Below are positions 1 through 6,466 of a stretch of DNA of 20,487 nt, piece by piece. Position 1 is the first letter of the stretch, and every line of letters starts with the position of its first letter. Both the position numbers and the translations under genes were made by a program. The notes below the pieces were generated by a model. That model saw only the letters and a list, made by a program, of their open reading frames with translations. It was not told the origin of the DNA and did no database searches. Origin of the DNA: a virus; IMG/VR virus record IMGVR_UViG_3300048135_000367, positions 1-20,487 of that record. One strand, given 5' to 3'.

Positions 1-300
1 AGTTGCATCATCTATTAAATATTCCAATCCATTAGGCAATTCTATAATTGGTGTTTTTCTAAATGCCGCACCGACTAATGCATTCTTTGTACGACCTGTA
101 AAATTAGTATACACGGCTCTTTTTATATATTGCTTGTATCTTATACTGTCAGTACCCATTGGATTTGTATCAGCGTCAGGTACAGGTAAATATTGTGCCT
201 TCTTATCTTTTACCGCTACTGAACCATTGCAAGCATCTCTTGTCTTAATCCACTCATTTTTATATAAATCGTATGTCGGGTTGGTTGTATCTACTGGCAT
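1..300 (-). CDS. Portal protein, DUF4055-type, N-terminal 100 residues (3' end outside window)
   Basis: Reading the reverse strand from the ATG at 298-300 gives 100 codons without a stop up to the window edge. The product begins MPVDTTNPTYDLYKNEWIKT and goes on with a YIKRAVYTNFTGRTKNALVG stretch followed by AAFRKTP. This start and the Y..R..Y.N.TGRT..GLVG..FRK.P pattern match my memory of the DUF4055 portal-like family of phage head proteins, which forms the dodecameric DNA entry channel. An AGAGGT ribosome site lies about 7 nt before the ATG. It follows terL directly, the usual terS-terL-portal order, which supports the call. The remainder of the gene lies left of the window, so neither its length nor its channel domain can be checked. 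The family name is from recognition, not a search. Confidence 0.82.
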   Translation of the reverse strand, partial: MPVDTTNPTYDLYKNEWIKTRDACNGSVAVKDKKAQYLPVPDADTNPMGTDSIRYKQYIKRAVYTNFTGRTKNALVGAAFRKTPIIELPNGLEYLIDDAT

Positions 301-338
301 AATTGTACCTCTTTTTCAGTCATACTACTATTTATTAG

Positions 339-1568
339 TTAATTTGTAAACGAGAAGTCAACTTTTGCAACTGGCCTTACTATCGGAAACTCATATGCAA
401 TAGGATACGTTGTTGCGTCGTTCTGATGGTCTGTACCACTAGTCTTGTCGGGTTCACCGTTTTTATATGCTTGTTGTTCTAAACATTCTGCTGTTCTTGG
501 GCAAGCACTATCGTTAATTTTTACATAGCCTTGATCTAGTGCGCGGTTCGTTGCCATTACTCTGTCACGTACTCTTGGATTACTTGGCTTGGCACGCACT
601 ACAAATCCAGCCTGTTGTAATAAGCTTATATCGCTAACACTTGCATTATTAGTGCTACGACCTCGACCTGATGCGTCTGGATACATATAAATTTTATGGT
701 CACTATATTTTTGCTTTATTAATTGTATCATATTAGGTGTATCATACATATCGACTAATTCATCTACAGCGTGCCATGTTTTATTTCTTATAACATATAC
801 AGTTGCCGCTTGCTTAGTCACGTTAAAGTCACAACCAATATATAGTGGCTCACTATCACTTACGACTTCAAAGGATCTACAAGCAATCCGATCATATGCA
901 TTATAAACAGATCCACTATTAAGATTAACAAACTGACCTTCTAAATATGCCGATAATAGTTGTGGTGTGTATGTCTCTTTTAATCTATCTATGTAATCAG
1001 CAGGTAGATGCTTGCTGTTACTGCGTGTTGGTGCTGTTATTAATTTATACGAATCACTTGGACTTTTCTTCCATCTCTCATATACAAATCCAAATCCTTC
1101 TGGCGTTGTACCAACACCAACTGTATTAATGCCACTTTGTTTCTTCTGTCTGTTACGTGCAATAATTTGTTCCCAGCATCGCTGGGCTTTTAATTTAGGT
1201 AATGTATCAAGTTCATCTACGTAACTGTCTGACACCTCATAGCCAACTATACGTTCTGGTCTGTCTAATGTACGGAATATAATGCGCTTGCCTAGTACCT
1301 CAATATAATTACCTTGAGTGTTTAATTTGTATGGTATGTTACAACTACCAAGTAATTCACGCCATCTCGGATAGCATATGTCACGTATTAATCCGTATGT
1401 TGGCATATAAAAAGCTTGGTCAATTCCATCTGTAATTAACTTTCTAAGGCATCTCAGCATTAGTGAATGTGTTTTACCACTACCAAAACCACCTACAAAG
1501 GCTGGAAAGGGTGCGTCATTCATTATAAATTGCTTTTGTGGTATGCTTGCTGTTGTTTCTAGTATCAT
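339..1568 (-). CDS. terL: Terminase large subunit (packaging ATPase and nuclease)
   Basis: 409 residues, full length for a TerL. Seen in the sequence: a Walker A P-loop GGFGSGKT at residues 26-33; a Walker B segment SYVDELD with D118 and E119; a coupling motif VGTTPEG around residues 152-157; and a C-terminal RNase H-fold nuclease with candidate metal-binding acids D247 (IGCDFN), D298 (YPDASG) and D380/D384 (GTDHQND). The protein powers DNA translocation into the prohead through the portal and cuts the concatemer. Its ATG overlaps the terS stop codon as ATGA, which implies translational coupling. The portal gene follows after 38 nt. Both enzymatic halves look intact. The packaging type (cos, pac or headful) cannot be told from the sequence. 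Confidence 0.96.
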   Translation of the reverse strand: MILETTASIPQKQFIMNDAPFPAFVGGFGSGKTHSLMLRCLRKLITDGIDQAFYMPTYGLIRDICYPRWRELLGSCNIPYKLNTQGNYIEVLGKRIIFRTLDRPERIVGYEVSDSYVDELDTLPKLKAQRCWEQIIARNRQKKQSGINTVGVGTTPEGFGFVYERWKKSPSDSYKLITAPTRSNSKHLPADYIDRLKETYTPQLLSAYLEGQFVNLNSGSVYNAYDRIACRSFEVVSDSEPLYIGCDFNVTKQAATVYVIRNKTWHAVDELVDMYDTPNMIQLIKQKYSDHKIYMYPDASGRGRSTNNASVSDISLLQQAGFVVRAKPSNPRVRDRVMATNRALDQGYVKINDSACPRTAECLEQQAYKNGEPDKTSGTDHQNDATTYPIAYEFPIVRPVAKVDFSFTN

Positions 1569-1957
1569 TCCGATAGATCTATTTCTTCGTCATCTACTAT
1601 ACGAAATCCAGTAAGTTGTACTTCGGCTTGTACTTGTTGAGCACTATCTGATTGTCCTAACCAATTTTGTCCTAACCATTTAAGCAAGCTTGGATTACCT
1701 TGCATTGCCACTTTATATTGTTGCCGACGTAACGACACTAAACCTGCGGCACGCTTTTCTTTAAAATAGTCCGTAAAACCTTTACCAATTTCACGCTTTA
1801 ATCCATTATTTAATGTATCGTAATCCATACCCATTGCACCTGCTATTTCTGCACCAGTACATTGCAAAGCGCATAAATTATCAAGCATTTTATAATCTAT
1901 AACTTTATATGGTCTGCCGTTACGCTTTGACTGGTTTTTCGGATTTAGCTTTGTCAT
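1565..1957 (-). CDS. terS: Terminase small subunit
   Basis: 130 residues. A basic N-terminus (residues 1-16, ending NGRPY) is followed by a helix-turn-helix-like stretch, LCALQCTGAEIAGAMGMDYD, at about residues 28-47. Then come an amphipathic region with ..GLVSLRRQQYKVAMQGN.. and the typical small-terminase ending, LLKWLGQNWLGQSD, followed by an acidic tail. Small terminases bind the packaging initiation site and load TerL. Position directly before terL with a 4-nt ATGA overlap supports the role. Its start lies 38 nt inside the previous gene, with a modest AAGAG element about 10 nt upstream. The next in-frame ATG is too far downstream to keep the basic N-terminus, so this start is preferred. 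Confidence 0.9.
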   Translation of the reverse strand: MTKLNPKNQSKRNGRPYKVIDYKMLDNLCALQCTGAEIAGAMGMDYDTLNNGLKREIGKGFTDYFKEKRAAGLVSLRRQQYKVAMQGNPSLLKWLGQNWLGQSDSAQQVQAEVQLTGFRIVDDEEIDLSE

Positions 1958-2240
1958 CTATTATTGCTCTTTCGTTTATAAACATTAATGAAGTTATTGC
2001 ATGGCTTATATGACTATAACCTGTTTCACTATCATACCTTTCACCCCTTTGATGTGCATTTATATGTCTTAATGCGGCCGCTATATATCTTTTTTTGTAG
2101 CCTTCAACATATAACCAATTATTGTCGTCATATTTTCTACTGCCAACACCAAGTACATTGCTAACCTCTAATAATGTATTTGGTGGCAACAAGTCCATTC
2201 TAGCTTTTCCACTATCATATTTTCTTCCTGCTTGTTTCAT
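1920..2240 (-). CDS. dATP/dGTP diphosphohydrolase-like protein (DUF5664/all-alpha NTP pyrophosphatase type)
   Basis: 106 residues. The family pattern is visible in order: GKARMDLLPP (residues 11-20), an E..NVLGVGSRKYDDNNW block (E25, K36-Y37, N41-W42), R58-H59, RGE with E67, D70-SETG, and SHISHA with H77 and H80. I recognise this as the phage DUF5664 family, named as the dATP/dGTP diphosphohydrolase N-terminal domain. Relatives belong to the MazG-like all-alpha fold that cleaves (d)NTPs to (d)NMP and PPi. In the phage it may adjust the dNTP pool. No purZ-like adenylosuccinate synthetase or base-modification gene is seen in the window, so a link to unusual bases is not supported here. The gene ends 38 nt inside terS. 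Activity is inferred from family only. Confidence 0.72.
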   Translation of the reverse strand: MKQAGRKYDSGKARMDLLPPNTLLEVSNVLGVGSRKYDDNNWLYVEGYKKRYIAAALRHINAHQRGERYDSETGYSHISHAITSLMFINERAIIDDKAKSEKPVKA

Positions 2241-2250
2241 ATTAGTGCTT

Positions 2251-2832
2251 TCATTCTTTTATAATTGTTAGTTCAAATCTGCAAGCATCAATCATATTAA
2301 GTGCTTGTGTATATGTACCTCGCCATGAATATATTTTTTGTATTGTTATTGTCTTACCTGACATATGCAAATAACCAGTAACGTGTTTTAATCTATAACC
2401 TTCACCAACTTTGGCATATTTACCTTCCGTTACTATATAATCATCACGCTTTATACGTCTTTGTTTATCTCTTTCTTTAAATCTAGCTGGTGCATATTCT
2501 CTCATTTTAGCGAATGTCTTTTCGCTCATGTTTAATGTTTTATATATATCTTTTATGTATGCCTGTTGTTCCCATAATTTAACTGCTTTATTGATTTCTT
2601 TATTGTCAGCATATCTTTTATAACGCTGTCGTATTGTCTTATTGTTATTTTTCTTAACTTTTGTTTTAGTGCGTCTGGGCAGTCCATTAGCTCTGTTTCT
2701 GTGCGCGTGTAATTGTAAACTAGCATATGTTACGCCTAAACGCTCTGCAATTAGTATAGTGCTAAGATCTGTGTGCCATAATTCTACAGCTTTACTATGT
2801 TTGTAGGCTGTCCATGTGCGTTTTTTAGGCAT
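2251..2832 (-). CDS. Basic HTH-containing protein of unknown function
   Basis: 193 residues, strongly basic (KKKR, KTKVKKNNNK, KERDKQRRIKRDD). Two helix-turn-helix-like segments can be proposed: residues about 13-40 (KAVELWHTDLSTILIAERLG followed by VTYASL) and residues about 82-110 (VKLWEQQAYIKDIYKTLNMS). Both have the look of repeated DNA-binding helices (..vklW..........ia..l..s...). The C-terminal 60 residues, starting DDYIVTEGKYAKVGEG, look like a beta-rich small domain. The function is not recognised; a DNA-binding or homing-type accessory role is conceivable. It starts with ATG sharing one base with the stop codon of the preceding gene, so it is part of the same tightly coupled leftward operon. 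Confidence 0.7.
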   Translation of the reverse strand: MPKKRTWTAYKHSKAVELWHTDLSTILIAERLGVTYASLQLHAHRNRANGLPRRTKTKVKKNNNKTIRQRYKRYADNKEINKAVKLWEQQAYIKDIYKTLNMSEKTFAKMREYAPARFKERDKQRRIKRDDYIVTEGKYAKVGEGYRLKHVTGYLHMSGKTITIQKIYSWRGTYTQALNMIDACRFELTIIKE

Positions 2833-3044
2833 TATTTTTTATTATGTTTTTCTATCAGTTCATTTAATAATGTACTTTCATTAATAATATAAGCATTTAT
2901 GACTGCATAACTGTGTGTACCAGCTGTACTTACTGCACTAAGAGAGAACACACCACCTAATATAGATCCATCATCAAGTACAATACAGGCATCACCATTC
3001 GATACCTCTACATATTGTATATAACGTGTGACATCGTTATTCAT
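2832..3044 (-). CDS. Small phage protein of unknown function
   Basis: 70 residues beginning MNNDVTRYIQYVEV. The middle part is hydrophobic and beta-like (DACIVLDDGSILGGVFSLSA), and the end is a charged helix (LLNELIEKHNKK). No known motif is seen. It overlaps the upstream XRE-like gene by 8 nt and the downstream gene by 1 nt. This operon packing and the plain ATG start are the main reasons to accept it as real. Confidence 0.65.
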   Translation of the reverse strand: MNNDVTRYIQYVEVSNGDACIVLDDGSILGGVFSLSAVSTAGTHSYAVINAYIINESTLLNELIEKHNKK

Positions 3045-3264
3045 GGCTATGTTTTTTATATACTTTTTTCTTTTTTATTACTGGCTTTTGTAGTTTACCT
3101 TCATCAAGCCATAACAATATCTGGCAATATACGTTTGGTATTGGTGTAATTGCACCTTGGCAATAACGTATAATAGTGCTTCTATTTACACCTACAAACC
3201 TTGCAAAACTAGCAAAATTAAATCCGTGATTATTTATTTTAGCTTTAAATTCAACTGCTTCCAT
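3037..3264 (-). CDS. Small XRE/Cro-like helix-turn-helix DNA-binding protein
   Basis: 75 residues. Residues about 15-45 (FNFASFARFVGVNRSTIIRY followed by CQGAITPIP) form a classic helix-turn-helix: a short helix, A.FVGVNRST turn, recognition helix IIRYCQG. The tail is basic (KPVIKKKKVYKKHSHE). The best reading is a Cro/XRE-type regulator acting on phage operators. An AGGAG ribosome site precedes the ATG by about 7 nt and overlaps the stop of a 25-codon reading frame. Which operator it binds is unknown. The repeated GTAAAAAAATTAC boxes near 4034, 5131 and 9517 are candidates, but nothing in the sequence ties them together. Confidence 0.72.
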   Translation of the reverse strand: MEAVEFKAKINNHGFNFASFARFVGVNRSTIIRYCQGAITPIPNVYCQILLWLDEGKLQKPVIKKKKVYKKHSHE

Positions 3265-3274
3265 GTGATTGCTC

Positions 3275-3352
3275 CTAAATTGTGTAATAAAGCATTACAG
3301 ATACAAATAACCATAATGCCTTATTCCTATGTTTGTAAAGATATTTATTCAT
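3275..3352 (-). CDS. Possible 25-residue membrane microprotein
   Basis: A 25-codon frame, MNKYLYKHRNKA followed by a hydrophobic end, LWLFVSVMLYYTI. Its ATG overlaps the stop of the Zn-ribbon gene as ATGA, and its TAG stop sits in the ribosome site (TTTAGGAG) of the next gene. That stop/SD arrangement is also seen between the tail tip and tail fibre genes here. A positive N-terminus and a short hydrophobic C-terminus would suit a small membrane peptide. At this length chance cannot be excluded. The alternative is that 3265-3348 is only a leader or promoter stretch. Confidence 0.38.
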   Translation of the reverse strand: MNKYLYKHRNKALWLFVSVMLYYTI

Positions 3353-3606
3353 CCTGCTAAACCTATTGCAAATAATGTAAATCCGAATGTTGCACCTGCA
3401 CATAATATAAAACGCACTAATTCACGCAACATTGTCTTAGCATTTATGATAGCTTCTGCACGTTCCTTACGCGTTGCAAGATCCCAGTCTAGTAAGCTTA
3501 TATTAAGTCTGATAGGCTCGTAGTAACAGTCGTAACAACTAACAACACCATCAGTAATGTTAGCGTCACGATTATCTATTATAGTTTTACACTTACTGCA
3601 CTTCAT
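3349..3606 (-). CDS. Zinc-ribbon membrane-anchored small protein
   Basis: 85 residues from the ATG at 3604-3606. An N-terminal pair C3-x2-C6 and C24-x2-C27 forms a zinc-ribbon-like knuckle (MKCSKCKTI ... SCYDCYY). A charged helix follows, then one predicted membrane segment at residues about 63-84 (LVRFILCAGATFGFTLFAIG). This would place a cytoplasmic metal-binding head on the inner membrane. I chose this start over an ATG 24 nt upstream (3630), because GGGGTGA lies about 8 nt before it and it avoids a 23-nt overlap with the previous gene. Function unknown. The stop overlaps the ATG of the 25-codon frame downstream. Confidence 0.68.
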   Translation of the reverse strand: MKCSKCKTIIDNRDANITDGVVSCYDCYYEPIRLNISLLDWDLATRKERAEAIINAKTMLRELVRFILCAGATFGFTLFAIGLAG

Positions 3607-3607
3607 T

Positions 3608-3949
3608 TTATTCACCCCACTTTCTAACATTGCCTTTGCTATCGATTACACGAAATTTTTGCACCCAAAAATCATCTGTCTCTTGTAAAAACAGCGAAAA
3701 GCCATCTTCGTCATACCACTTAGCTTCAATTACATATTCACGCCAAGCATCATTATAGCTTAAGTTTAAATTCTTAATTATACTCGTGATGTTGTTAAAA
3801 TCATGTGCAGTCTCATCGTCATGCGCGTAATATACGAATGTGTCACCAAACTTGTAGCGCCATGCCTCTGGACACTCGCCCTCGCCGTTCCAAGTAGGCC
3901 AAGCTTTATTTTCCATTGCTTGTGTTTTTATTACTAATAATTTGTACAT
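3608..3949 (-). CDS. Conserved phage protein of unknown function (GEGECPxxWKFK-type N-terminus)
   Basis: 113 residues. The N-terminus, MYKLLVIKTQAMENKAWPTW followed by NGEGECPEAWRYKFGDTFV, resembles a small phage family that typically reads ..MENYGAHDWDGEGECPQYWK.., which I recall only as hypothetical. The rest is aromatic and acidic (NDAWREYVIEAKWYDEDGF). No catalytic motif is evident. AAGGAA stands about 8 nt before the ATG, and the repeated GGCAATTAAGCC leader box stands 18 nt before it. The gene therefore belongs to the group of small early genes sharing that leader. Confidence 0.7.
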   Translation of the reverse strand: MYKLLVIKTQAMENKAWPTWNGEGECPEAWRYKFGDTFVYYAHDDETAHDFNNITSIIKNLNLSYNDAWREYVIEAKWYDEDGFSLFLQETDDFWVQKFRVIDSKGNVRKWGE

Positions 3950-3967
3950 TTTATTTCCTTTGTTTAG

Positions 3968-4034
3968 GTGGCTTAATTGCCTGTATGACTTATTGTTATA
4001 TTGTTGTACTATTGCTGTAAAGTAATTTTTTTAC
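3968..4034 (-). promoter_or_regulatory. Leader/promoter module, copy A
   Basis: In the direction of the 3949 gene the module reads GTAAAAAAATTACTTTACAG, then an A+T-rich stretch with TACAAC and TATAAC, then GGCAATTAAGCCAC ending 18 nt before the ATG. The first 21 nt are identical to copy B at 5111-5131, and the last 14 nt to copies B and D. TTTACA and TATAAC could be -35 and -10 elements, though the 15-nt spacing is short. The upstream box lies inside the 3' end of the 4009-4560 gene, where it encodes KKIT. Confidence 0.6.
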
Positions 4035-4560
4035 GCTGATCTGCTTCTAAGAGTTTATACGCTCTTGGATTGTATACCTCATCTAGTATTGCTGGCATAA
4101 TACGGCTTTTATATTTTAAGATCTTACGTTTTGCATTCGAGTAATAACGTAAATATGCGAAGCGTGTATAACTGTGTTTGTATATATCTGGCATACATTG
4201 TGGTGGTGGTATAAACTTTGTATTTGCAATATTTTTAGGTGGATTGCTTAGCAGTGCAAGTAATTTTGTTTCTGTAGCATGAACTCTGCCGTAAATTTCA
4301 CTATATATAACACAAAGTCTGCTAAATAGTAATTCGAGATAAGCATAATGTGTACTTGATTGCCTTACCCATACATTACTAGGGTGATTTACATACGCTG
4401 GTTTATAGATCTTGTCTGTAATATCGCTATCACAGCCATCTACGATATGGTGTGCGGTGCTTAATAGTTGGGCATACTCTAATATCATTTTTACAACGTG
4501 TTTATCACAGTGCATTGATGCGGCTTTTATAGGGCATTCGTCTAAATAAAATATATTCAT
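4009..4560 (-). CDS. Conserved phage protein, MNIFYLD...CDKHVVKMILE family
   Basis: 183 residues. The N-terminus (MNIFYLDECP, then CDKHVVKMILEYAQLLSTAH), the internal NHPSNVWVRQS and the FIPPPQCMPDIYK segment match a family I know from many cyanophages and other marine phages, usually left as hypothetical. The conserved C-D-K-H, H and W-R-Q residues look like a possible active or metal-binding site. A distant link to pyrimidine-dimer glycosylase-like folds has been in my mind for this family, but I cannot confirm it. AGGGAG about 8 nt before the ATG is a strong ribosome site. It is the longest gene in the small-gene cluster between the replication and packaging genes. Confidence 0.75.
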   Translation of the reverse strand: MNIFYLDECPIKAASMHCDKHVVKMILEYAQLLSTAHHIVDGCDSDITDKIYKPAYVNHPSNVWVRQSSTHYAYLELLFSRLCVIYSEIYGRVHATETKLLALLSNPPKNIANTKFIPPPQCMPDIYKHSYTRFAYLRYYSNAKRKILKYKSRIMPAILDEVYNPRAYKLLEADQRKKITLQQ

Positions 4561-4574
4561 TTTTACATCTCCCT

Positions 4575-4853
4575 TTAATTATATTGCTTTTTTACTTTTA
4601 TATATTGCCATGAAATTACGTTATGAAAACTAATTGTATCATCATGCGAATTATATCTACTAACTTCACAACCCCAAAATTTAACACCATATTGATCAGT
4701 ATGTATATAATAGAATGCATGGTATTCTTGACCTTCATATTCAAATATAAATTCTGCATCAGTGCATTTAATATTTTGCTCTAATTTGTGCATTAACATT
4801 TTAATAGTTATAGCTTTAAGTTTAGATTTATTTATTTTTGTTTGTTTAGTCAT
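4575..4853 (-). CDS. Small phage protein of unknown function
   Basis: 92 residues. A basic N-terminal helix (TKQTKINKSKLKAITIKM) is followed by a beta-rich, aromatic C-terminal part (FIFEYEGQEYHAFYYIHT, FWGCEVSRYNS). No recognised domain. AAAGGA lies about 7 nt before the ATG, and the GGCAATTAAGCC leader box lies 16 nt before it. This links the gene to the 3949, 5047 and 9435 genes by shared control. Confidence 0.65.
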   Translation of the reverse strand: MTKQTKINKSKLKAITIKMLMHKLEQNIKCTDAEFIFEYEGQEYHAFYYIHTDQYGVKFWGCEVSRYNSHDDTISFHNVISWQYIKVKKQYN

Positions 4854-4869
4854 TTTGTTTCCTTTAATG

Positions 4870-4883
4870 GTGGCTTAATTGCC
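4870..4883 (-). promoter_or_regulatory. Leader box, copy D (partial module)
   Basis: GGCAATTAAGCCAC (reverse strand) ends 16 nt before the ATG of the 4853 gene, and it is identical over 14 nt to the boxes of copies A and B. The upstream GTAAAAAAATTAC part is missing here. The 3' end of the small 4898-5047 gene lies just upstream and contains TATAAG, a possible -10. Confidence 0.55.
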
Positions 4884-4897
4884 TTTTTTTACTAACC

Positions 4898-5047
4898 TTA
4901 TATTGCTTTGTGAAATTCACATCTGTAACCTTGTGATTGTATTTCTTTTACAGCCTGCAACATTGCTTCGTAACTATCAGCACAATCGACTGCATATAAC
5001 TCTACATTAATAATTTCTGCTTTTTTCATTGTAATAACTACAAACAT
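4898..5047 (-). CDS. 49-residue phage protein of unknown function
   Basis: A short frame of 49 codons. The product starts MFVVITMKKAEIINVELYAV, passes through DCADSYEAMLQAVKEIQSQG and ends YRCEFHKAI. It has the make-up of a small beta-alpha-beta fold (strand, strand, amphipathic helix EAMLQAVKEIQSQG, strand). AGGAG stands about 7 nt before the ATG, and leader-module copy B is just upstream, so it has its own complete expression signals. An internal ATG at codon 7 is an alternative start but is further from the ribosome site. Function not recognised. Confidence 0.68.
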   Translation of the reverse strand: MFVVITMKKAEIINVELYAVDCADSYEAMLQAVKEIQSQGYRCEFHKAI

Positions 5048-5063
5048 TTATTTTCTCCTATGA

Positions 5064-5131
5064 GTGGCTTAATTGCCTTTGATGATTTTGTAGTATATTG
5101 ATTGTATTTAGCTGTAAAGTAATTTTTTTAC
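5064..5131 (-). promoter_or_regulatory. Leader/promoter module, copy B
   Basis: Same architecture as copy A in the direction of the 5047 gene: the 21-nt block beginning GTAAAAAAATTAC at 5131, then TACAAT and TATACT in an A+T-rich core, then GGCAATTAAGCCAC ending 16 nt before the ATG. The distance between the two conserved boxes is the same within one nucleotide in A and B. Here the upstream box starts at the stop codon of the 5128 gene and is otherwise non-coding. Confidence 0.62.
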
Positions 5132-5337
5132 ATCTTAATATTACGTAGCATTTTGCTATTTACTTCATATTCTTTTAAACGTCTTATTTCAGAAGTTTTA
5201 ATTTTATTAAATGTAGTACCTGCCGCGCTACATGTACCTGTTACGCTTGCTGGTGTTGTGTTTAAAGCAAATGCAACTTGACTTATAGTCCACCATGGAC
5301 AACGTTTAACTTCTTCATATATTTTATTAATTAGCAT
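5128..5337 (-). CDS. Small winged-helix/HTH-like DNA-binding protein
   Basis: 69 residues. The segment WWTISQVAFALNTTPASVTG (residues about 15-34) reads as a helix-turn-helix: helix ISQVAFAL, turn NTT, recognition helix PASVTGTCS. A basic helix follows (IRRLKEYEVNSKMLRNIKM). It may regulate the nearby genes. Its end abuts leader copy B, so it could be the last gene of the replication transcript. Its ATG lies 11 nt inside the upstream gene, with TGGAG as ribosome site about 7 nt away. Confidence 0.6.
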   Translation of the reverse strand: MLINKIYEEVKRCPWWTISQVAFALNTTPASVTGTCSAAGTTFNKIKTSEIRRLKEYEVNSKMLRNIKM

Positions 5338-5812
5338 TTATAATCTCCAATACTGATACTGCTTTGCGATACATTACAACACGCCTGACATATTCTTGCT
5401 TAACGCTTTCCATTAAAACACCTGCAGATCTCGGCGCATAGTTGTTATTACTCTTACGCCAATTATTACACGCTAACTCTATTAAGTCTGCTGGATACTC
5501 GCTAAGATCCTCAATCCATTCTTTATCAATTTCATCTTGTACCGTAGGATTTGTATCGCGCTGGTAGTAACGACTTTCTAATATTTCAATCTTTCCTAAA
5601 ATATATGTTGGTTCACTTGGTTGTAGTAGTGACAAATAATGTTCTCTGACTTGTATTATATTCTGCTTTTGCTCTATTGCATTGTTATCATCTTGCACAC
5701 AATTAAATTGTCTAGGCCAGCCCACTAGCTTTATATTGTTCAAGCAACGCACCCCTTCGACTACGTCTTTGTTCGCTAATCTCTTTGAGTTTATCGGTAT
5801 TATGTTTGACAT
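5327..5812 (-). CDS. Putative replication accessory protein (helicase-loader-like by position)
   Basis: 161 residues. A region around residues 50-145 (REHYLSLLQPSEPTYILGKI ... DLSEYPADLIELACNNWRKS ... RSAGVLMESVKQEYVRR) resembles short helical proteins of alphaproteobacterial phages and prophages that sit next to replication initiators. The pattern is L.....P....i...le.l...y, then YPAD....A...Wr, then P..g.l...v. I infer a replication role, such as helicase loading, from this and from the DUF1376 gene just before it. No ATPase motif is present. The ATG at 5810-5812 has a strong AGGAG about 8 nt upstream, which places 101 nt of its start inside the 3' end of the preceding gene in another frame. 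Confidence 0.62.
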   Translation of the reverse strand: MSNIIPINSKRLANKDVVEGVRCLNNIKLVGWPRQFNCVQDDNNAIEQKQNIIQVREHYLSLLQPSEPTYILGKIEILESRYYQRDTNPTVQDEIDKEWIEDLSEYPADLIELACNNWRKSNNNYAPRSAGVLMESVKQEYVRRVVMYRKAVSVLEIINAN

Positions 5813-6464
5813 TAGTTTTTTCTCCTATTTTTTCTATTTTCCATTGCACATTGTTTTGCAACCATGCACGCCATTGTCTGTTAAAGTCTGTTGATTTTGT
5901 TTGCTTGTCAGTATGATAGGCAATGAACTTTTCTAGTTGTAATTCTAATTCATCAGTTGTCATATGCTTTTCAATAAGCTTGTAAGTTTTAGTGTTTTTG
6001 TTTAGCTCCTTTGGTATAAAATTATTAATAATAATCTGGTTATGGTTATGGTTATGGTTATGGTTATGGTTGCTAGGGCTTTGCTTTGTTTTTGCTATAG
6101 CTTTGCTAGAACTTTTATTGTTACTTTTCATTGACTTAGCGTGACCACCCCTTTTTCCTGCATCAACACGCGCTTTATGCTTTGCATTTGACTTGTCATA
6201 TTCTTCCATTAATCTTTTGTTATAATATCTGCCTTTTTTTATAATAAAAAATTCATCTAATATTGTTTGTATTGTAGCAATATCTTCATCTGATCTACAA
6301 AGACATTTACGTGCAATCCATATAATGTCGTTCGGTATTGTGCAACCTACTGTAGTCCAACATAAGCTTAGTAATCTGTTATATGCACCAAACTCTGCTA
6401 ATGTAAGATGCATTGTTTTGTAACCCATATCTTTTGGAAAGTAACAGAAATACGGTAATGTCAT
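5712..6464 (-). CDS. Replication protein with DUF1376 (YdaU-like) N-terminal domain
   Basis: 250 residues. Residues 1-95 show the DUF1376 pattern: LPYFCYFPKDMGYKTMHLTL, EFGAYNRLLSLCWTTVG, then a C.C/DE..I..IL..FF..K..RYYNKRL block. A basic stretch (HKARVDAGKRGGHAKSMK) and a low-complexity linker rich in N and H follow. The C-terminal domain (residues about 165-215) has LEKFIAYHTDKQTKSTDFNR followed by QWRAWLQNN, typical of replication proteins that pair with a helicase loader. Family members are found in phage replication modules and are thought to act at origin recognition or initiation. AAGGGA lies about 8 nt before the ATG. The linker is encoded by a six-base microsatellite, so its length may vary. 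Confidence 0.82.
   Translation of the reverse strand: MTLPYFCYFPKDMGYKTMHLTLAEFGAYNRLLSLCWTTVGCTIPNDIIWIARKCLCRSDEDIATIQTILDEFFIIKKGRYYNKRLMEEYDKSNAKHKARVDAGKRGGHAKSMKSNNKSSSKAIAKTKQSPSNHNHNHNHNHNQIIINNFIPKELNKNTKTYKLIEKHMTTDELELQLEKFIAYHTDKQTKSTDFNRQWRAWLQNNVQWKIEKIGEKTNVKHNTDKLKEISEQRRSRRGALLEQYKASGLA
6038..6071. repeat. Six-base microsatellite (GGTTAT, five full units plus GGTT)
   Basis: Five perfect consecutive GGTTAT units at 6038-6067, then GGTT. On the coding strand this gives alternating Asn-His codons in the linker of the DUF1376-type protein. The period is a multiple of three, so gain or loss of units keeps the frame. Confidence 0.95.
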
Positions 6465-6466
6465 TT

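Noticed and set aside
134-349. Rightward 71-codon frame at the left edge
   Set aside because: It is antisense to the portal gene start and the gap before it. It has no ribosome site and a low-complexity hydrophobic product; the leftward portal frame is clearly the real one.
4870-4892. GGCTTAATTGCC followed by seven T on the + strand as a rightward terminator
   Set aside because: The stem is only 3 bp, and the same box occurs elsewhere without a T run, so it is better explained as the shared leader box of the leftward genes.
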